DNA of 64,000 nt from NCBI GenBank assembly GCA_951213105.1, contig OX578147.1, forward strand, positions 131,098,322 through 131,162,321. The letters are read 5' to 3'. This DNA comes from Amaurobius ferox (Eukaryota; Arthropoda; Arachnida; Araneae; Amaurobiidae). Made by a program: the position numbers and the translations under genes. The notes beneath the pieces are model-generated. The model was not told the origin of the DNA and did no database searches. It was given only the letters and a program-made list of their open reading frames with translations. Shown piece after piece: positions 10,850-21,292 of this stretch. Position 1 is the stretch's first letter, and each line of letters opens with the position of its first letter.

Positions 10850-11577
10850 GGTCTACCTTATAAATAACTTTCACAAAATCAATTTCGGACTGTCTGGAAA
10901 AAATATATAAACAGCGCCGAAAAGGCAATAGTTTTGATTTAAACACCATTAAATACAACATTTGCTTTCCAAATTTACATAAAATGTTAAACTCTTTAAA
11001 ACCTGGAAAAGTACCTTTCTTTCTCAAATTTATTTAACTTATACCTATTAATTCGTGATGTGAGAATTCAATTAGCACTAATTCTAAGTTGATTCCCATA
11101 TGAATGCACCGCGAACGCGACTTAAATAAGTAGAACGCGAAGAAATTACGTTTAAACGATTCAATTAAATGTATTTAAAATATTCATTTTTTTTACATAA
11201 GATAAACTTAAAAGAAAAGTTTTTTTCCTTTCTGCAAAAAAGGGGATTTGCCAAATGTTTAAAAAAATCGAGAGAGAATGAAAATGCATCAGTAAACAAA
11301 ATTGTAAAAAATAAATTTGATAAAATAAATGATGTGATACTGGACTTCGTTTTGCACAGTGTTTTGCTCCACTTCTAGTACAATCAGCAGCATAATACAA
11401 AAATAAAATTATGCGTCTTTTTAAAATTTTGTACTCAAGTTACACTTCAAAAATATTTTGAGAAAATTCTTTTAAAAATTCATTTATTCAAGCTGACAAC
11501 TGATCTATTCCTCTATTCATTTGAATGATTTGGCTTATCAGCGTTTATACATATAATATTTTAATACGTAATACATT
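10850..11577. other. AT-rich stretch without a recognised gene
   Basis: Short opposed reading frames of low-complexity composition occur at 11161-11400, with no recognisable protein. Nothing else is supported. Confidence 0.55.
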
Positions 11578-12252
11578 TGTCGGGGCCGCAGATCCTCGAT
11601 GGCGGGGGATAGGTTCGAAAACGGAACCTTTAGATTGCGGATCCCTTATTATGCCGTTAGGCCCAAATTAATTCTTCGAACCCGAGGTAATAATCCGGGA
11701 TGTCTTTTGTAGCAGAGAGTGACGCAATGCAGCCCGCACACATTGCCCCTCCTGATGAGAACGTAGATAGGATATCTACGGACGAGAACCTCGGTCGAAT
11801 TTCAGTGAGGAGAGGGTCAGACGGAAAATTGCACATCGCGTCCTCAAGCTGAAACTCAGTCGTGAGCTGAATAGCCGGGAGGCGTGTCGAACCTCATGAT
11901 GCGGCAGCGTGACGTCAAGTCGCAGTCAACCGTCACCTCCGAGAGTAGCTGCTCTCGTAGGTGACGAGTCAACCAGGAGAGGAAAAAATGTGCGTGTCAT
12001 CTGTAGTGTTGCCATCTCGTGAGAGGTAAAATCGTTGGATATAGAGAAGGTTGAGTGCTCGTTTATCATCCAGGGCAACCAAATATGAGGGGCCGCAGAT
12101 CCCCGATGGTGAGGGTTAAATTCGAACTCGGAACCTTTAGATTGCTGATCCCGTATTATGCTTTTAGGCTCAAAAGAATTCTTCGAACCCCAGAGAATAA
12201 ACCGGGATGCCTTTCGTAACAATGAGTGACGCAATGCAGCCCCCACACATTT
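11578..12252. mobile_element. Small element with ~165-bp terminal direct repeats
   Basis: Two direct copies, 11578-11742 and 12086-12249, share GGGGCCGCAGATCC, GGAACCTTTAGATTGC, ATTCTTCGAACCC, CCGGGATG and GTGACGCAATGCAGCCC. They begin TGT/TGA and end CACACA, and enclose 343 bp of moderately GC-rich sequence. This layout resembles a TRIM (terminal-repeat retrotransposon in miniature), but a dimeric SINE-like repeat is also possible. ACATTT lies on both outer sides, but ACATT also follows the inner copy, so the target duplication is ambiguous. The 106-residue minus-strand frame at 11926-12246 shows no domain I recognise. Confidence 0.5.
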
Positions 12253-12760
12253 ATGAAATAGTTCAAATTAACTACCACACTTGTATTTAAACTTATATTG
12301 TACATAATTTAACTCTTCTGTACTTAATTAGTATTTAACCATATTTATTAAACATTATTTAACCATATTTAACCATTATTTAACCATATTATTAGTATAT
12401 AACCTACACCATTTTGCATTGATATCTTTGGTGCTGAGAGAACAAATTTCTCGAACTGCATTGATAGAAGTAGACGTGAAAATTGGGTCCCAAAAAAGTG
12501 CACATTAATCGAAAGATTAAATACAAAAGGGAACAGGTACCAAGCAAAGAACAAATGATCAAAGAGAAAACAGCAAAGACACATCACCTTTGAAATCAAA
12601 ACGAAAGTAATAAATAAAATCGCTCACTGGGCAGATCGCTGGAAGAAGGAAATAAAAACTGCATACTGATGAGATTTAAAATACTGCGATATTAAATCGA
12701 TTATTGTTTGTTTCTCTTTTGTAGCGGTCTTGATGCATGCTTCATCAACTGTCACAATAA
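12253..12760. other. No recognised gene
   Basis: AT-rich, with a short 'TTTAACCATATT'-type tandem phrase near 12330-12390. The frame at 12369-12599 has no recognisable content. Confidence 0.5.
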
Positions 12761-13491
12761 ACAGGGTGATTCAGAAAAGATGGGCCAAAATTTACGAGGT
12801 GGTAATACACACCAAACCAAGCATTTTTGCATCATAGCTTACCGGATCGGAAATGAAACGTAAAGGCGTTACAGGGCGCTTACTCGTTGAGAAGCGGCCG
12901 CTCCGCAAACTTAAAAGCGTCTTTCTGGTTGTTATTTTCTGGTTGAAGAAGAAAACTACGTACGCAAATTCCATCTGGGGAAGTAGAATAACCCTTATGC
13001 AAATTTTCGTAACTCCGAATGTACGGCCTTGTCAGTTTGCAGCAGTTCCAACTTTTAAGAGGCCGATCGCCCGATTTTTAGTGTCTTGACTTCTTTTTGA
13101 GGGGATATCTCAAGAGTCTCGTCTATGACACTTCCCCCGAATCTGAATAGGAACTCATTGCCAGAATTTCGGTCGTTACTGCCCAAAGTGTGCGACATAC
13201 CGCATTTGTTAGTGAAAGTTCACCAATTCCTCCTTCGCCGTTGTGAGATGTGTATATTCTGGTTGGCGATCGCTCTTTCGAGCCATTACTGTAATTATTG
13301 TTTATTAAATGTCACTTTATAACTTCTAAGTCATTCTTGTGTTTTCGCCTCACCTCATCGGTTTCACCATTAAGCGCCTACTGGCGCCTTTACGCTTAAT
13401 TTCCTACCCGGTAAGTTATAACGAAAAATGCTTAACTTGGTGTATACTACCACCTCGTAAAGTTTGGTCCATCTTTTATAAATCACCCTGT
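12761..13491 (+). mobile_element. Mariner-like element relic with ~140-bp inverted termini
   Basis: The left terminus begins ACAGGGTGATT and the right terminus read inward begins ACAGGGTGATT. Matching continues through 'AAAAGATGG', 'TTTACGAGGTGGTA', 'ACACCAA', 'CTTACCGG', 'CGTAAAGGCG' and 'GGCGCTTA' to about 12905 on the left and 13350 on the right. The interior keeps the end of a transposase (listed separately). No clean target duplication is visible. At 731 bp it is internally deleted. Confidence 0.75.
13060..13290 (+). pseudogene. Transposase C-terminal remnant (mariner / DDE_3 type)
   Basis: Conceptual translation gives SPDF, LDFFL, RGYLKSLVYDT, ELIARISVV, then in a shifted frame HLLVKVHQFLLRRCEMCI. 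This follows the end of mariner-type DDE transposases: SPDLxPxDFFLWGYLKxxVY, L-ARI, then a helical R-R-x-x-C-I tail. One stop in the SPD block and one frameshift are evident, and the N-terminal and central parts are absent. It lies between long inverted termini, which supports the assignment. Confidence 0.65.
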
Positions 13492-15290
13492 ATTCCCATC
13501 TTTCATTGACTAGATAATTTTCATAGATAATTCAACAGCTTGTTCTGCGCACAGCCACATATTTAGTCAAAAGACGATGAGCATTTTGTTTTTTAGCTAA
13601 GATTTAAATCTTTAATTATTATTTTATTTACAGAGGTATTTAATGACACTGCAATTGTTCTTTGACTCGTTGGATTTTCTTTCGCGACATAATATCGTAT
13701 TTTTGAAATAGTCCTTAATGTATTACCTCCTTTGGGTATTCATTCATTGTTCTTTTTCCGGACGTTTTTTCTCTTTATTATCATTAATACTGATTATTTT
13801 GCATTAAGAAATACGAATTCCGTGGTTTTTACAGCGTTTATTATTTAAATAAGAGTATTTCTCTTCGAAAGAGCAAAAATGTAGCCTTCCATCCAAAGTT
13901 CGTTTACATGTGCCCTTTTAAAAGATACTTTAACTACAGCAAACGATAATTTAGCTTTTACAAAATGAGCTGCTCCAAGAAATTTTATTTAATAAATTTA
14001 ATATTTGCTATTTTTTGTAATAAAATATAATATATAATATCATATAATAAATAATATTTTTTGCAATAGCAATAAAATCTTTCTAAAAATGTGTGAAACA
14101 AAAAATCGAGACAACGAAAGTGTGAGACTTTGTATGTCTTGACATTGCAAACCAATGTCTCGTTGTTTTTCATTTTTCAAAGAATTAACAAAAAAATATA
14201 ACCTCGCACTATATGCATATGAATTTCAACAATGCCATAATAGTAATTGATATTTAAACACAATAAATTGAACAATATGTTGCCTTAAATTGGCTTAGTT
14301 TTCTCCATTTCTGAGGAACTGTAAAAAAAAAACATTCTTTGCAAAAAAAAAAAAACTTTCACTAAAAATACCTTTGTCTGGCTACGATTGGGGAATCATT
14401 ATTAGGTATTTAATTTAATTATAGCTCTCTTATATTCCAAATCCCCTTTTGATTCTTCGGAGAACAGAATTTGAATTAATAAGATGGGAAAAAAGTTCAG
14501 TACAAATAAATTCAATTAAATGTATTTATATACAATCGGTATATCTGTTCTTCGTACGAAATACATAAAGAAACTTAAAATTAATAATTATGGGCAAATT
14601 TCTACAGTATTCTAAATGACATTGTTATTCAAAGCATGATATTAAATTATATAATTTAATTCTCATAAAAATAAGTAGAATAATGTTCTCGCTATACAAA
14701 AGTATCTTCACAGGCACATCAGTAGAACAAAACATTCTGGTCACGTATGCAAACAAATTTACAAAAAATATAAAAAATAATTTTATTAAAATATTTAATT
14801 TAATTCTCCTATAAAGAATAATATCATAATACCTTTTTTCTGTATAAGAATACTTTGTAGCCAAATTGATAAAAATGTCGCAAACAACACACAAAAATTT
14901 TCAGAATTTCAGAAATACCTCCTACAAATGAAGGGGAAAAAGGGCTTTTTTATTATTAGGAAGAATTATCATTGCCAGGAATTCCAAAATCGTGAAGAAG
15001 ATATCAACAATGGAATTTTCCTATGCTTTACTTGGTCGGCAAAACCGTATTAATAAATCATTTCTATAATAATATTTCTGTTAATCTGCAATATTTCTAA
15101 TAAACAAAATTACATTACAAATTTTTCTGTGAATCATTCTATTTTGATTCGATTGAGGTACTTTAAATAGTCAACATGATCAAAGATAATAAATCTGTTG
15201 GTGTTGATGATACTGGTTAAATAATGGTGTATATTATGCGTTTTCACCCTCCTTTTATTACTTAAATTTTTAATAAATCTGAACTTTAAA
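13492..15290. other. AT-rich stretch without a recognised gene
   Basis: Low-complexity AT-rich sequence. Reading frames at 13985-14173 and 14625-14894 are lysine/isoleucine/tyrosine-rich by composition and match nothing I recognise. Confidence 0.55.
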
Positions 15291-15552
15291 AATTTTTCTG
15301 GTAAATATGAAGATTACGGCAGTGACTCTGTTTCATAAAAAAGGGATATTATGGCCTTAATAAATATAGACCCATTACTGTTCCGATTTTTTCTAAAATT
15401 TTAGAAAAATTAGAGAATGTTAGAATTCAAAAATATATTGAGCAAGAAAACCATTTTTTCTTCTAACCAATGTGGATTTAAAAAGGGATTTAATACTGAA
15501 TCCAGGTTACTTAACATAATAACTTTGTTGTACATTGATAAATATAGAAATA

Positions 15553-16855
15553 AGAAAGATCAATCACGCACAAAGCATTGATTATGAAACACTTTCCAAC
15601 TTCAATGCAATTTTATTTAAACATCTCTAAAATACGATACATTCCTCGGTAATATTTTTAAAAGTATCACAGTACTACATTAATTTATTATATTTAAAAA
15701 CTTAAAACTTCATCGAAAAAAATGAATTTAATTCAAATGACGGTATTGAAATATAAATTGTCTGGTTTAAACTTCTCTAAAATGCGATACATTCCTCGGT
15801 AACATTTTTAAAATTATCATAATACTGCAATAGTTTATTATATTTGAAAACTTCATCGAAACCAAATGAACTTTATTCAAATGACGTCATCGAAATATAA
15901 ATCGCCTAGTTCTCTCTATAAAAGCAGCATATCATTCATTCATAAACATTTTTCCATTCATTTCATTCATCACAAAACTATAATATTTTATTTTATTTAA
16001 AAACTTAAAACCATGGTGGTACAAGTAATTTAACTCTATGCTTAAAACTTCATCGAAAAAATCGTCTTCTCTATGTAAAATCAGTGAATGTTTCATTCAT
16101 ATCAGCTATATTGCAGACTCCATGAGCTAAATAATTTTGCGTTAAAGAAATGCAGCAATTCTTATACAACTCATTCTACATCTTTTGGTGTTTACATTCT
16201 CCTGAAGTGAAAATTAGGCTTCGTTGTAGAAATAATCAAAGTTTGATAATCATTTAAACTCAAATATATTGTAATTGCGTTATTTTAGTATGTAGATGCA
16301 CAGAATTTAAGCAAATATAAAGCGGTTTTAGGATGAATACAACACTCGATATGAATTAAAAATAACTTTAAAAATCACGATTTTGAGACAAGATGGATGT
16401 CATATTATATTTTGAAGTGGGTCACGTGATCTTTTCATATCATGGTCACATGATCGCTTCATATAAGAGGTGTAATTATTATTTTTATTTTTATTTTAAA
16501 AATTACTGAATATATTTTGCTGAAATTTTTTTATATATTTTATGGGATAATTTGAATATTTTCTAAAACTTTCGAAGCATATTGTGAATTTTAAATTCGC
16601 TTTAAAAATGTTTGAAAAATTAAGTCCCATAGGGTTCAATGTATTTCATTTTTTCAACCCGGGTTCAATGCAAAACTAATTGGGTGAAATTAGTCATTTA
16701 TATTCGCATAGGGCCCACAGACCGTCTGAACAACATACTAAACTTTCATTTTGATAAAGTCATTTTTACGGCAGTTATCGTGCTAACGGACAGACAGACA
16801 GACAGACAGAATGAACCAAGTCATAAACACTTTTCAACTATGTTGTAAAATGTTA
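15553..16855 (+). mobile_element. Family C repeat, full-length, copy 1
   Basis: The start carries GATCAATCACGC and ACACTTTCCAAC. The end carries a CAGA microsatellite (16790-16811) and an imperfect hairpin ACACTTTTCAAC...GTTGTAAAATGT whose 3' arm complements the start motif. A ~150-bp internal tandem duplication begins at 15622 and 15772 (TCTCTAAAATRCGATACATTCC units). Non-coding. It is inserted in the reverse transcriptase relic. Confidence 0.75.
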
Positions 16856-16942
16856 AAAAACTGATGCTATATTTCTGAATGTCTTTGACACTAATGATCG
16901 TGAGATTTTATTTAAAAAGTTCTACTCTTACACATTCCGTGG

Positions 16943-17225
16943 GGCGCGGTAGCCCATTGGTTAGCGCGCTGGAGTTGCACTCGGTAGGCCCGGGTTCGAT
17001 TCCAGCCACTGCCAAAACTGCCGCCGTGTTCACGCGGAGTACGATCACGTTAAACATGTGGGTCCGTAAGTCCTTCCGAGAGGTTGGGGGTAGGGGAAGG
17101 AGAGTACGGTCCCTGTGGATGCCTCCCCCACTGGGTTCCGGTCTAAATTGGGTGGCACTTCCCGGCCGTCCAAACAGTTACCTTACACCTTTCTGGTAGG
17201 TCGGACGGTCTGGGTAACAACAACA
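16943..17225 (+). repeat. tRNA-derived SINE (family 1), copy 1
   Basis: The head is a tRNA-like unit with A-box TAGCCCATTGG (16950-16960) and B-box GGTTCGATTCC (16993-17003). A tRNA-unrelated body and a CAA-repeat tail (AACAACAACA) follow. The flanks are a perfect 11-bp target duplication, ACATTCCGTGG, at 16932-16942 and 17226-17236. It interrupts a reverse transcriptase relic whose reading continues on both sides, which fixes the boundaries. Reading frames across it are shadows. Confidence 0.92.
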
Positions 17226-17505
17226 ACATTCCGTGGCTCATGGCTAGTTAAAATCTTACATAATAGAAATCAATTGGCAAATATAAATAACATAAATTCT
17301 AATATCAAGACTTTAAGCTCTGGTATCCCTTTGGGTTCAGTTTTTCGGCCTCGTATTTCTCACGTCTATATTCATGATATGTTTAATTTGAATCTTAATG
17401 GTCAGTTTAACCTTTCTGCTGATAACAGTGCCTCAATGTATTCTGTAAATGATTATAATAATTTACTACGCAATATAAAGCGTTTAAATATGTGGTTTTA
17501 GATAT

Positions 17506-17815
17506 TGTTATGAACGTATCCTCTAGAATCGCTGGTGTATAGTTCAAGTTTCTGGATAATTTACATTTATTCAGGAGCACGAAGTAAACCAGTCTCCATA
17601 TATAGTACTATGTATAGTCTCCCCATGTAAATTTCTGGAAATCTCCATATCTCAAGGGATAATCGGGAGGGGGGGGGACTCAAGAGATGAGTCCTTTTAT
17701 AGTCTCTGTAAAAATTTCTGGAAATCTCTATATCATCGGGAAGTCGTCAAATGTCGCCAAATTGAGGATAAATAGCCAAATCTGGCAACCCTGAGTTCAA
17801 GACATCCTCACGTCT
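17506..17815 (-). mobile_element. Gypsy-family LTR, minus orientation
   Basis: Read on the minus strand, the right part has AATAAATGTAAATTATCCAG and ends TTCATAACA, matching the 3' LTR end at 25045-25130 and the 5' LTR at 20627-21251. The left part shares AGGGTTGCCA and TTTGGCGAC-type blocks with the 20740-20840 region. No internal region is attached, so it is a solo or truncated LTR. It begins immediately after the reverse transcriptase relic. The 17810-17820 edge is approximate. Confidence 0.65.
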
Positions 17816-18605
17816 TGCTGACGTCATGGACTATTTTTTTTTATTTTTCGACTGGCCTTTGAGACAGCGTCTCCTCGCAACAATATTAATTATTACTAAA
17901 ATTAGTTATTACTAAAACCAATTATATGCTGTTTTTCTTATCAACTAGTAACATACCGTGATACATTAGATATCATTTGCCTACTTGCTCGACACAAAAT
18001 CCCTGTTTGTGTTCAGTAGTGGATCATGATAAAAGTTGTAGGTACGTTGGATATTGTTTGCAACCTCAATTGGCATCCCATGTGGCTCATAGCCATAGGG
18101 TGTGTAAATTGCGTTATGTTTTATTTAATCTCACAGTTATTTTAATAAAGTTTCCTTTGCTTTATCCTAATTCTTGCATGGTATCCTTATTTGGGTAGTA
18201 ATTATTTTTAAAGTCTGTACCCTATGATTAAAATTCAGTCAAAACTATCAATCGTTTTTGCGTAATAGTAATGATGGCGCTTTTACTGAAGTATGGAAAC
18301 TCTTTGACATGCAACAATAGAGAGTAGACATTTGTCAACTCTATATTTTCAAATGTATTTATTTTTTATTTAAGAACCCCATTTACTTAAAAATCAATCA
18401 CAACTATGTTATTCCCAAAGCTTATCATGAACTTTTGCTTAAGAATTTCTTGAGCTTAGCTTTAAATTTTATCTTCTACCTAATGAGCTTAAGTTTAAAA
18501 TAGCTGTTTCAAGTCTAAATTGAAAGATTATATTTATTCATATATCAATATCGGAAGAATGTTTTCATTATTCTATATGGTACATTTTAAAGAAAAACCT
18601 GAGCT
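17816..18605. other. No recognised gene
   Basis: AT-rich. The frame at 17977-18198 has no recognisable domain; it may be a decayed continuation of the preceding reverse transcriptase, but I cannot support that. Confidence 0.45.
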
Positions 18606-18609
18606 ACAT

Positions 18610-18840
18610 ATTTGAGTACAAATAAAATAATAATGCAGCTTTCAGCTGTTTCAAGAAGATGCTGTTTTCCCTTCGTCTGTGTATTAACCCGAAGTCAAAA
18701 AGACGCATGCGATCCATCAAGTCTTTCTGACGTTGGGTTTGCTGAGTCTCTTGCACTGATGAAGGGGATCCATCGTATCCTCGAAACAGCTGTATCCTGC
18801 ATTATTATTTTATACGCCTTTTACGGCTAAATAATGATAA
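18610..18840 (+). repeat. Family H repeat, copy 1
   Basis: It shares the core 'CTCTTGCA ... CGTAT-C/T-CTCGAAACAGCTGTAT' with 28825-28870 and, in reverse orientation, with 58905-58955. Within the core, CTGATGA (18756-18762) and CGAAAC (18782-18787) flank a 6-bp stem (18764-18769 with 18777-18782). Non-coding as far as can be seen; element class unknown. Confidence 0.5.
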
Positions 18841-19984
18841 AAAAACCCAGGATCTAATACTTTTAGTGTTGAATTGTATACTAAAATTTTAAGCTTCTTT
18901 TTTGACAAGATGTAAAAATATTTCAAAATATGTTGTGAAATAATTTTACTTAAGCTAACTGTAAATTAATCTTAAGGTAAAACTGTAACTGCCAACCGTA
19001 AGAGAAGAAAATGTCAAGTATAAAAAAGGATGAGATGAATGGTTAGGGCAGAAGCAGAGAAAATAGCAGTATGGAAGTGTATATGCACTACCGAATGTTA
19101 TTGTCGCAGAACATGGTTTTTACTTTATTATGTAAGCCAAGATAGGCATTTTAATTTGATAATAAATATTTATGTTTTTAAAGATGTGTCTTCATATCTG
19201 AATAAGCCCCACTCAAAAACGCTACTAAACACCTAATTAATTTAAATATCTCGAAAGTCGGTTTTGACAATTAGCAAAATGGGTCCCCGAAGCAATATAG
19301 TACACACATAAAACAAACTTAATCACTTGAAATTAATATTTTATTATGTAAACCAGTGACATGAGGTCCAATCAATAGATTCTTAAAATTCAAAATCAAA
19401 TGTCGTATTTTCCTACGTCAATAATGTTGCAAAATTTTTCCTTATTTAATTTGAAACAATTTGAATTTTTTGTTTAATTGTTTGAATAATTTTTTGAATT
19501 TTTTGAATTTTTTTGTTTGAATAATGAGACAACAGTCGAATTATTAATAGTGCATAAAGCAGCGAAATGTGAGTACAAATAAATAAATAAAGGCATACTA
19601 CAATGATATTGACATTGAATTAACATGCAACTTGAAATTTGGCGCTTTTGGCGACTTCATTGGTCAAAACAAAACGATCCATTTATACTCACGTACAAAA
19701 TCTACATCAAAATGTAACATTTAACTACTATTTCGGCAAATAAATGAGAATTGGCGAATTGTTTGGCTTCAAAAGATTCAGAAAGAAAAACATTTAAAAA
19801 ATTATTTTCTTTATAGACTTAGCAAGATATTTAATGGACTTAGCAAGATATACGGGAATGAAGTTGAAACGCTTGTCATATTGAAGTAGTGATACTAAAA
19901 GATATTTTGTATTCCATTTGAAATGTTTACAAATGCGACGATATTGAGTATTTTAAGTTTATGTAATTTTTTGAATAAATTTAA
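18841..19984. other. AT-rich stretch without a recognised gene
   Basis: It contains a low-complexity 'TTTGAATTTTTTG' tract near 19450-19530. No gene recognised. Confidence 0.5.
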
Positions 19985-20285
19985 TTGCGAAGCGTTCAAT
20001 ATCCCGAAAACGCTCTAAAGTTTGTTTCTTTCGTTTTCTAATGCAACATTACGTAGAAAAAAATTACATATTTAACATTGGAATTCCTGATATGTTAGCG
20101 ATTTTTTCAAATATTCATTAAAAACTTTTGGGATCTTTTGAACATTATATCTCATTTAAAATCAATATGGTTCCTGTACACACATGCGCACACACACACC
20201 TCAGTAACGTTCGATTCAGGGATGCTTCAAACATGATCTTCCATGGAAAACTTGAATTCGAATTCTTGACCCTGTCACAGAACTT
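19985..20285 (+). repeat. Family B repeat, diverged fragment
   Basis: Weak but ordered match to the 3' half of family B: the 'AAAACGCTCTAAAGTTTGT' block, a CA microsatellite (20186-20202), 'TTCGATTCAGGGATGCTT' and 'CTTGAATTCGAATTCTTGACC'. The terminal hairpin is lost. Confidence 0.55.
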
Positions 20286-20626
20286 CTACTATTCATTAAA
20301 AATTGTATGTAGGGAAGGTAATAAAAATGACACACGATTGTGCTATAATGGCGCTGTTCTGCGAAATAGCAGCTCATTTTTGCCAAATTAACATGCGTGA
20401 AATTTTGAACAACCCAGCACCAGTACATTTTCTTTTCATACGCACTATACTTATTTCAAATACTGCGGCTGTATTTAGCATAGTTTTCTGGATCCACTAA
20501 TAATACACATTCTAATTCAATTTGTGAGTTAACAGAATCATTTTACATATAGAATATAATATTATTATATTATCGACACATATGAACCGTACACAAAAGT
20601 ATTTAACATTTAATTTTTTACAATGT

Positions 20627-21251
20627 TGTTATGAATATGTAAAAAGTTTGCTTCTGTTGAAATAATAGTGGACCTGTGCTTCTATTAAAGGCTTTTACTG
20701 TTTTCAAAGGGAAAACACCTTCACAGGTAGCGATGCTTATTACATGAAACTAGGGTTGCCATATTAAATTTATTTTCAAAAGTAGTGTTGCCGTTTGAAT
20801 TTCGTGGAGAGGTTGCCATACTTGGCGATTTCTCGTCAACTTGGCGACCCTTCAAATGTACTAGAACTTTCTTAAAATATTGAATATTCTTGGAGATACG
20901 AGCTCCTTCTGGAAGTTTCTGCGGGGGGGGGGGGGGTATATGAAAGGAGTCACCTCGCAGTTGGATAACCAGTTCCCGTTATACGAGCCGAATTGCATTG
21001 TGAGATACATCAGTGTTTTGAGAATAATAGTGTCCGCTATTTTGTGAATTAACTGACCATTTAATTGCTATTTTATTGTATCTGACAGTTGTTTAGAAAT
21101 CTTGTAAGATAGTTATCGAGCTGTTCACCGTATGTTGTTCGTGTTTACGCTCAATAGTCCTTTTTAAATAAAAGTGTTAGTTATCCAGAAATTTGGACTC
21201 ATTCATGTATCCTGAGAATTCATCCACAATTTCAGAGAACACGTCGTAACA
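20627..21251 (+). mobile_element. 5' LTR of a degenerate gypsy-like retrotransposon
   Basis: The LTR starts TGTTATGAA and ends near GTCGTAACA, a TG...CA pair extended into an inverted repeat. It holds a G run at 20924-20936, AATAAA at about 21167 and 'GTTAGTTATCCAGAAATTTGG'. The sequence following it (AATTTGTATTAGGAGTGGGG) resembles a tRNA primer-binding site at the usual place. Related LTR pieces lie at 17506-17815, about 24890-25130 and 40833-41000. Confidence 0.7.
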
Positions 21252-21292
21252 AATTTGTATTAGGAGTGGGGTTTCTGGAAATTTGACAAATT

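Larger units (their letters stand above)
15293..17502 (+). pseudogene. Old non-LTR reverse transcriptase, split by two insertions
   Basis: Three collinear pieces belong to one RT domain. Piece 1 (15293-15552) gives VTLFHKKG, YRPITVPIFSKILEK, IQKYIEQ and NQCGFKKGFNTESRLLNII (RT motifs up to the first catalytic block). Piece 2 (about 16862-16942) gives VFDTNDREILFKKFYSY. Piece 3 (17232-17502) gives LVKILHNRNQ, SGIPLGSV, ISHVYIHDMFN and SADNSASMY, where the usual ADD catalytic motif has become ADN. A family C element separates pieces 1 and 2, and a SINE with an 11-bp target duplication separates pieces 2 and 3. Stops and frameshifts are present. The clade is probably CR1/L2-like, not certain. 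Confidence 0.75.

Noticed and set aside
17977..18198. Continuation of the old reverse transcriptase after the LTR
   Set aside because: A few residues are compatible, but no RT C-terminal motif could be aligned with confidence.
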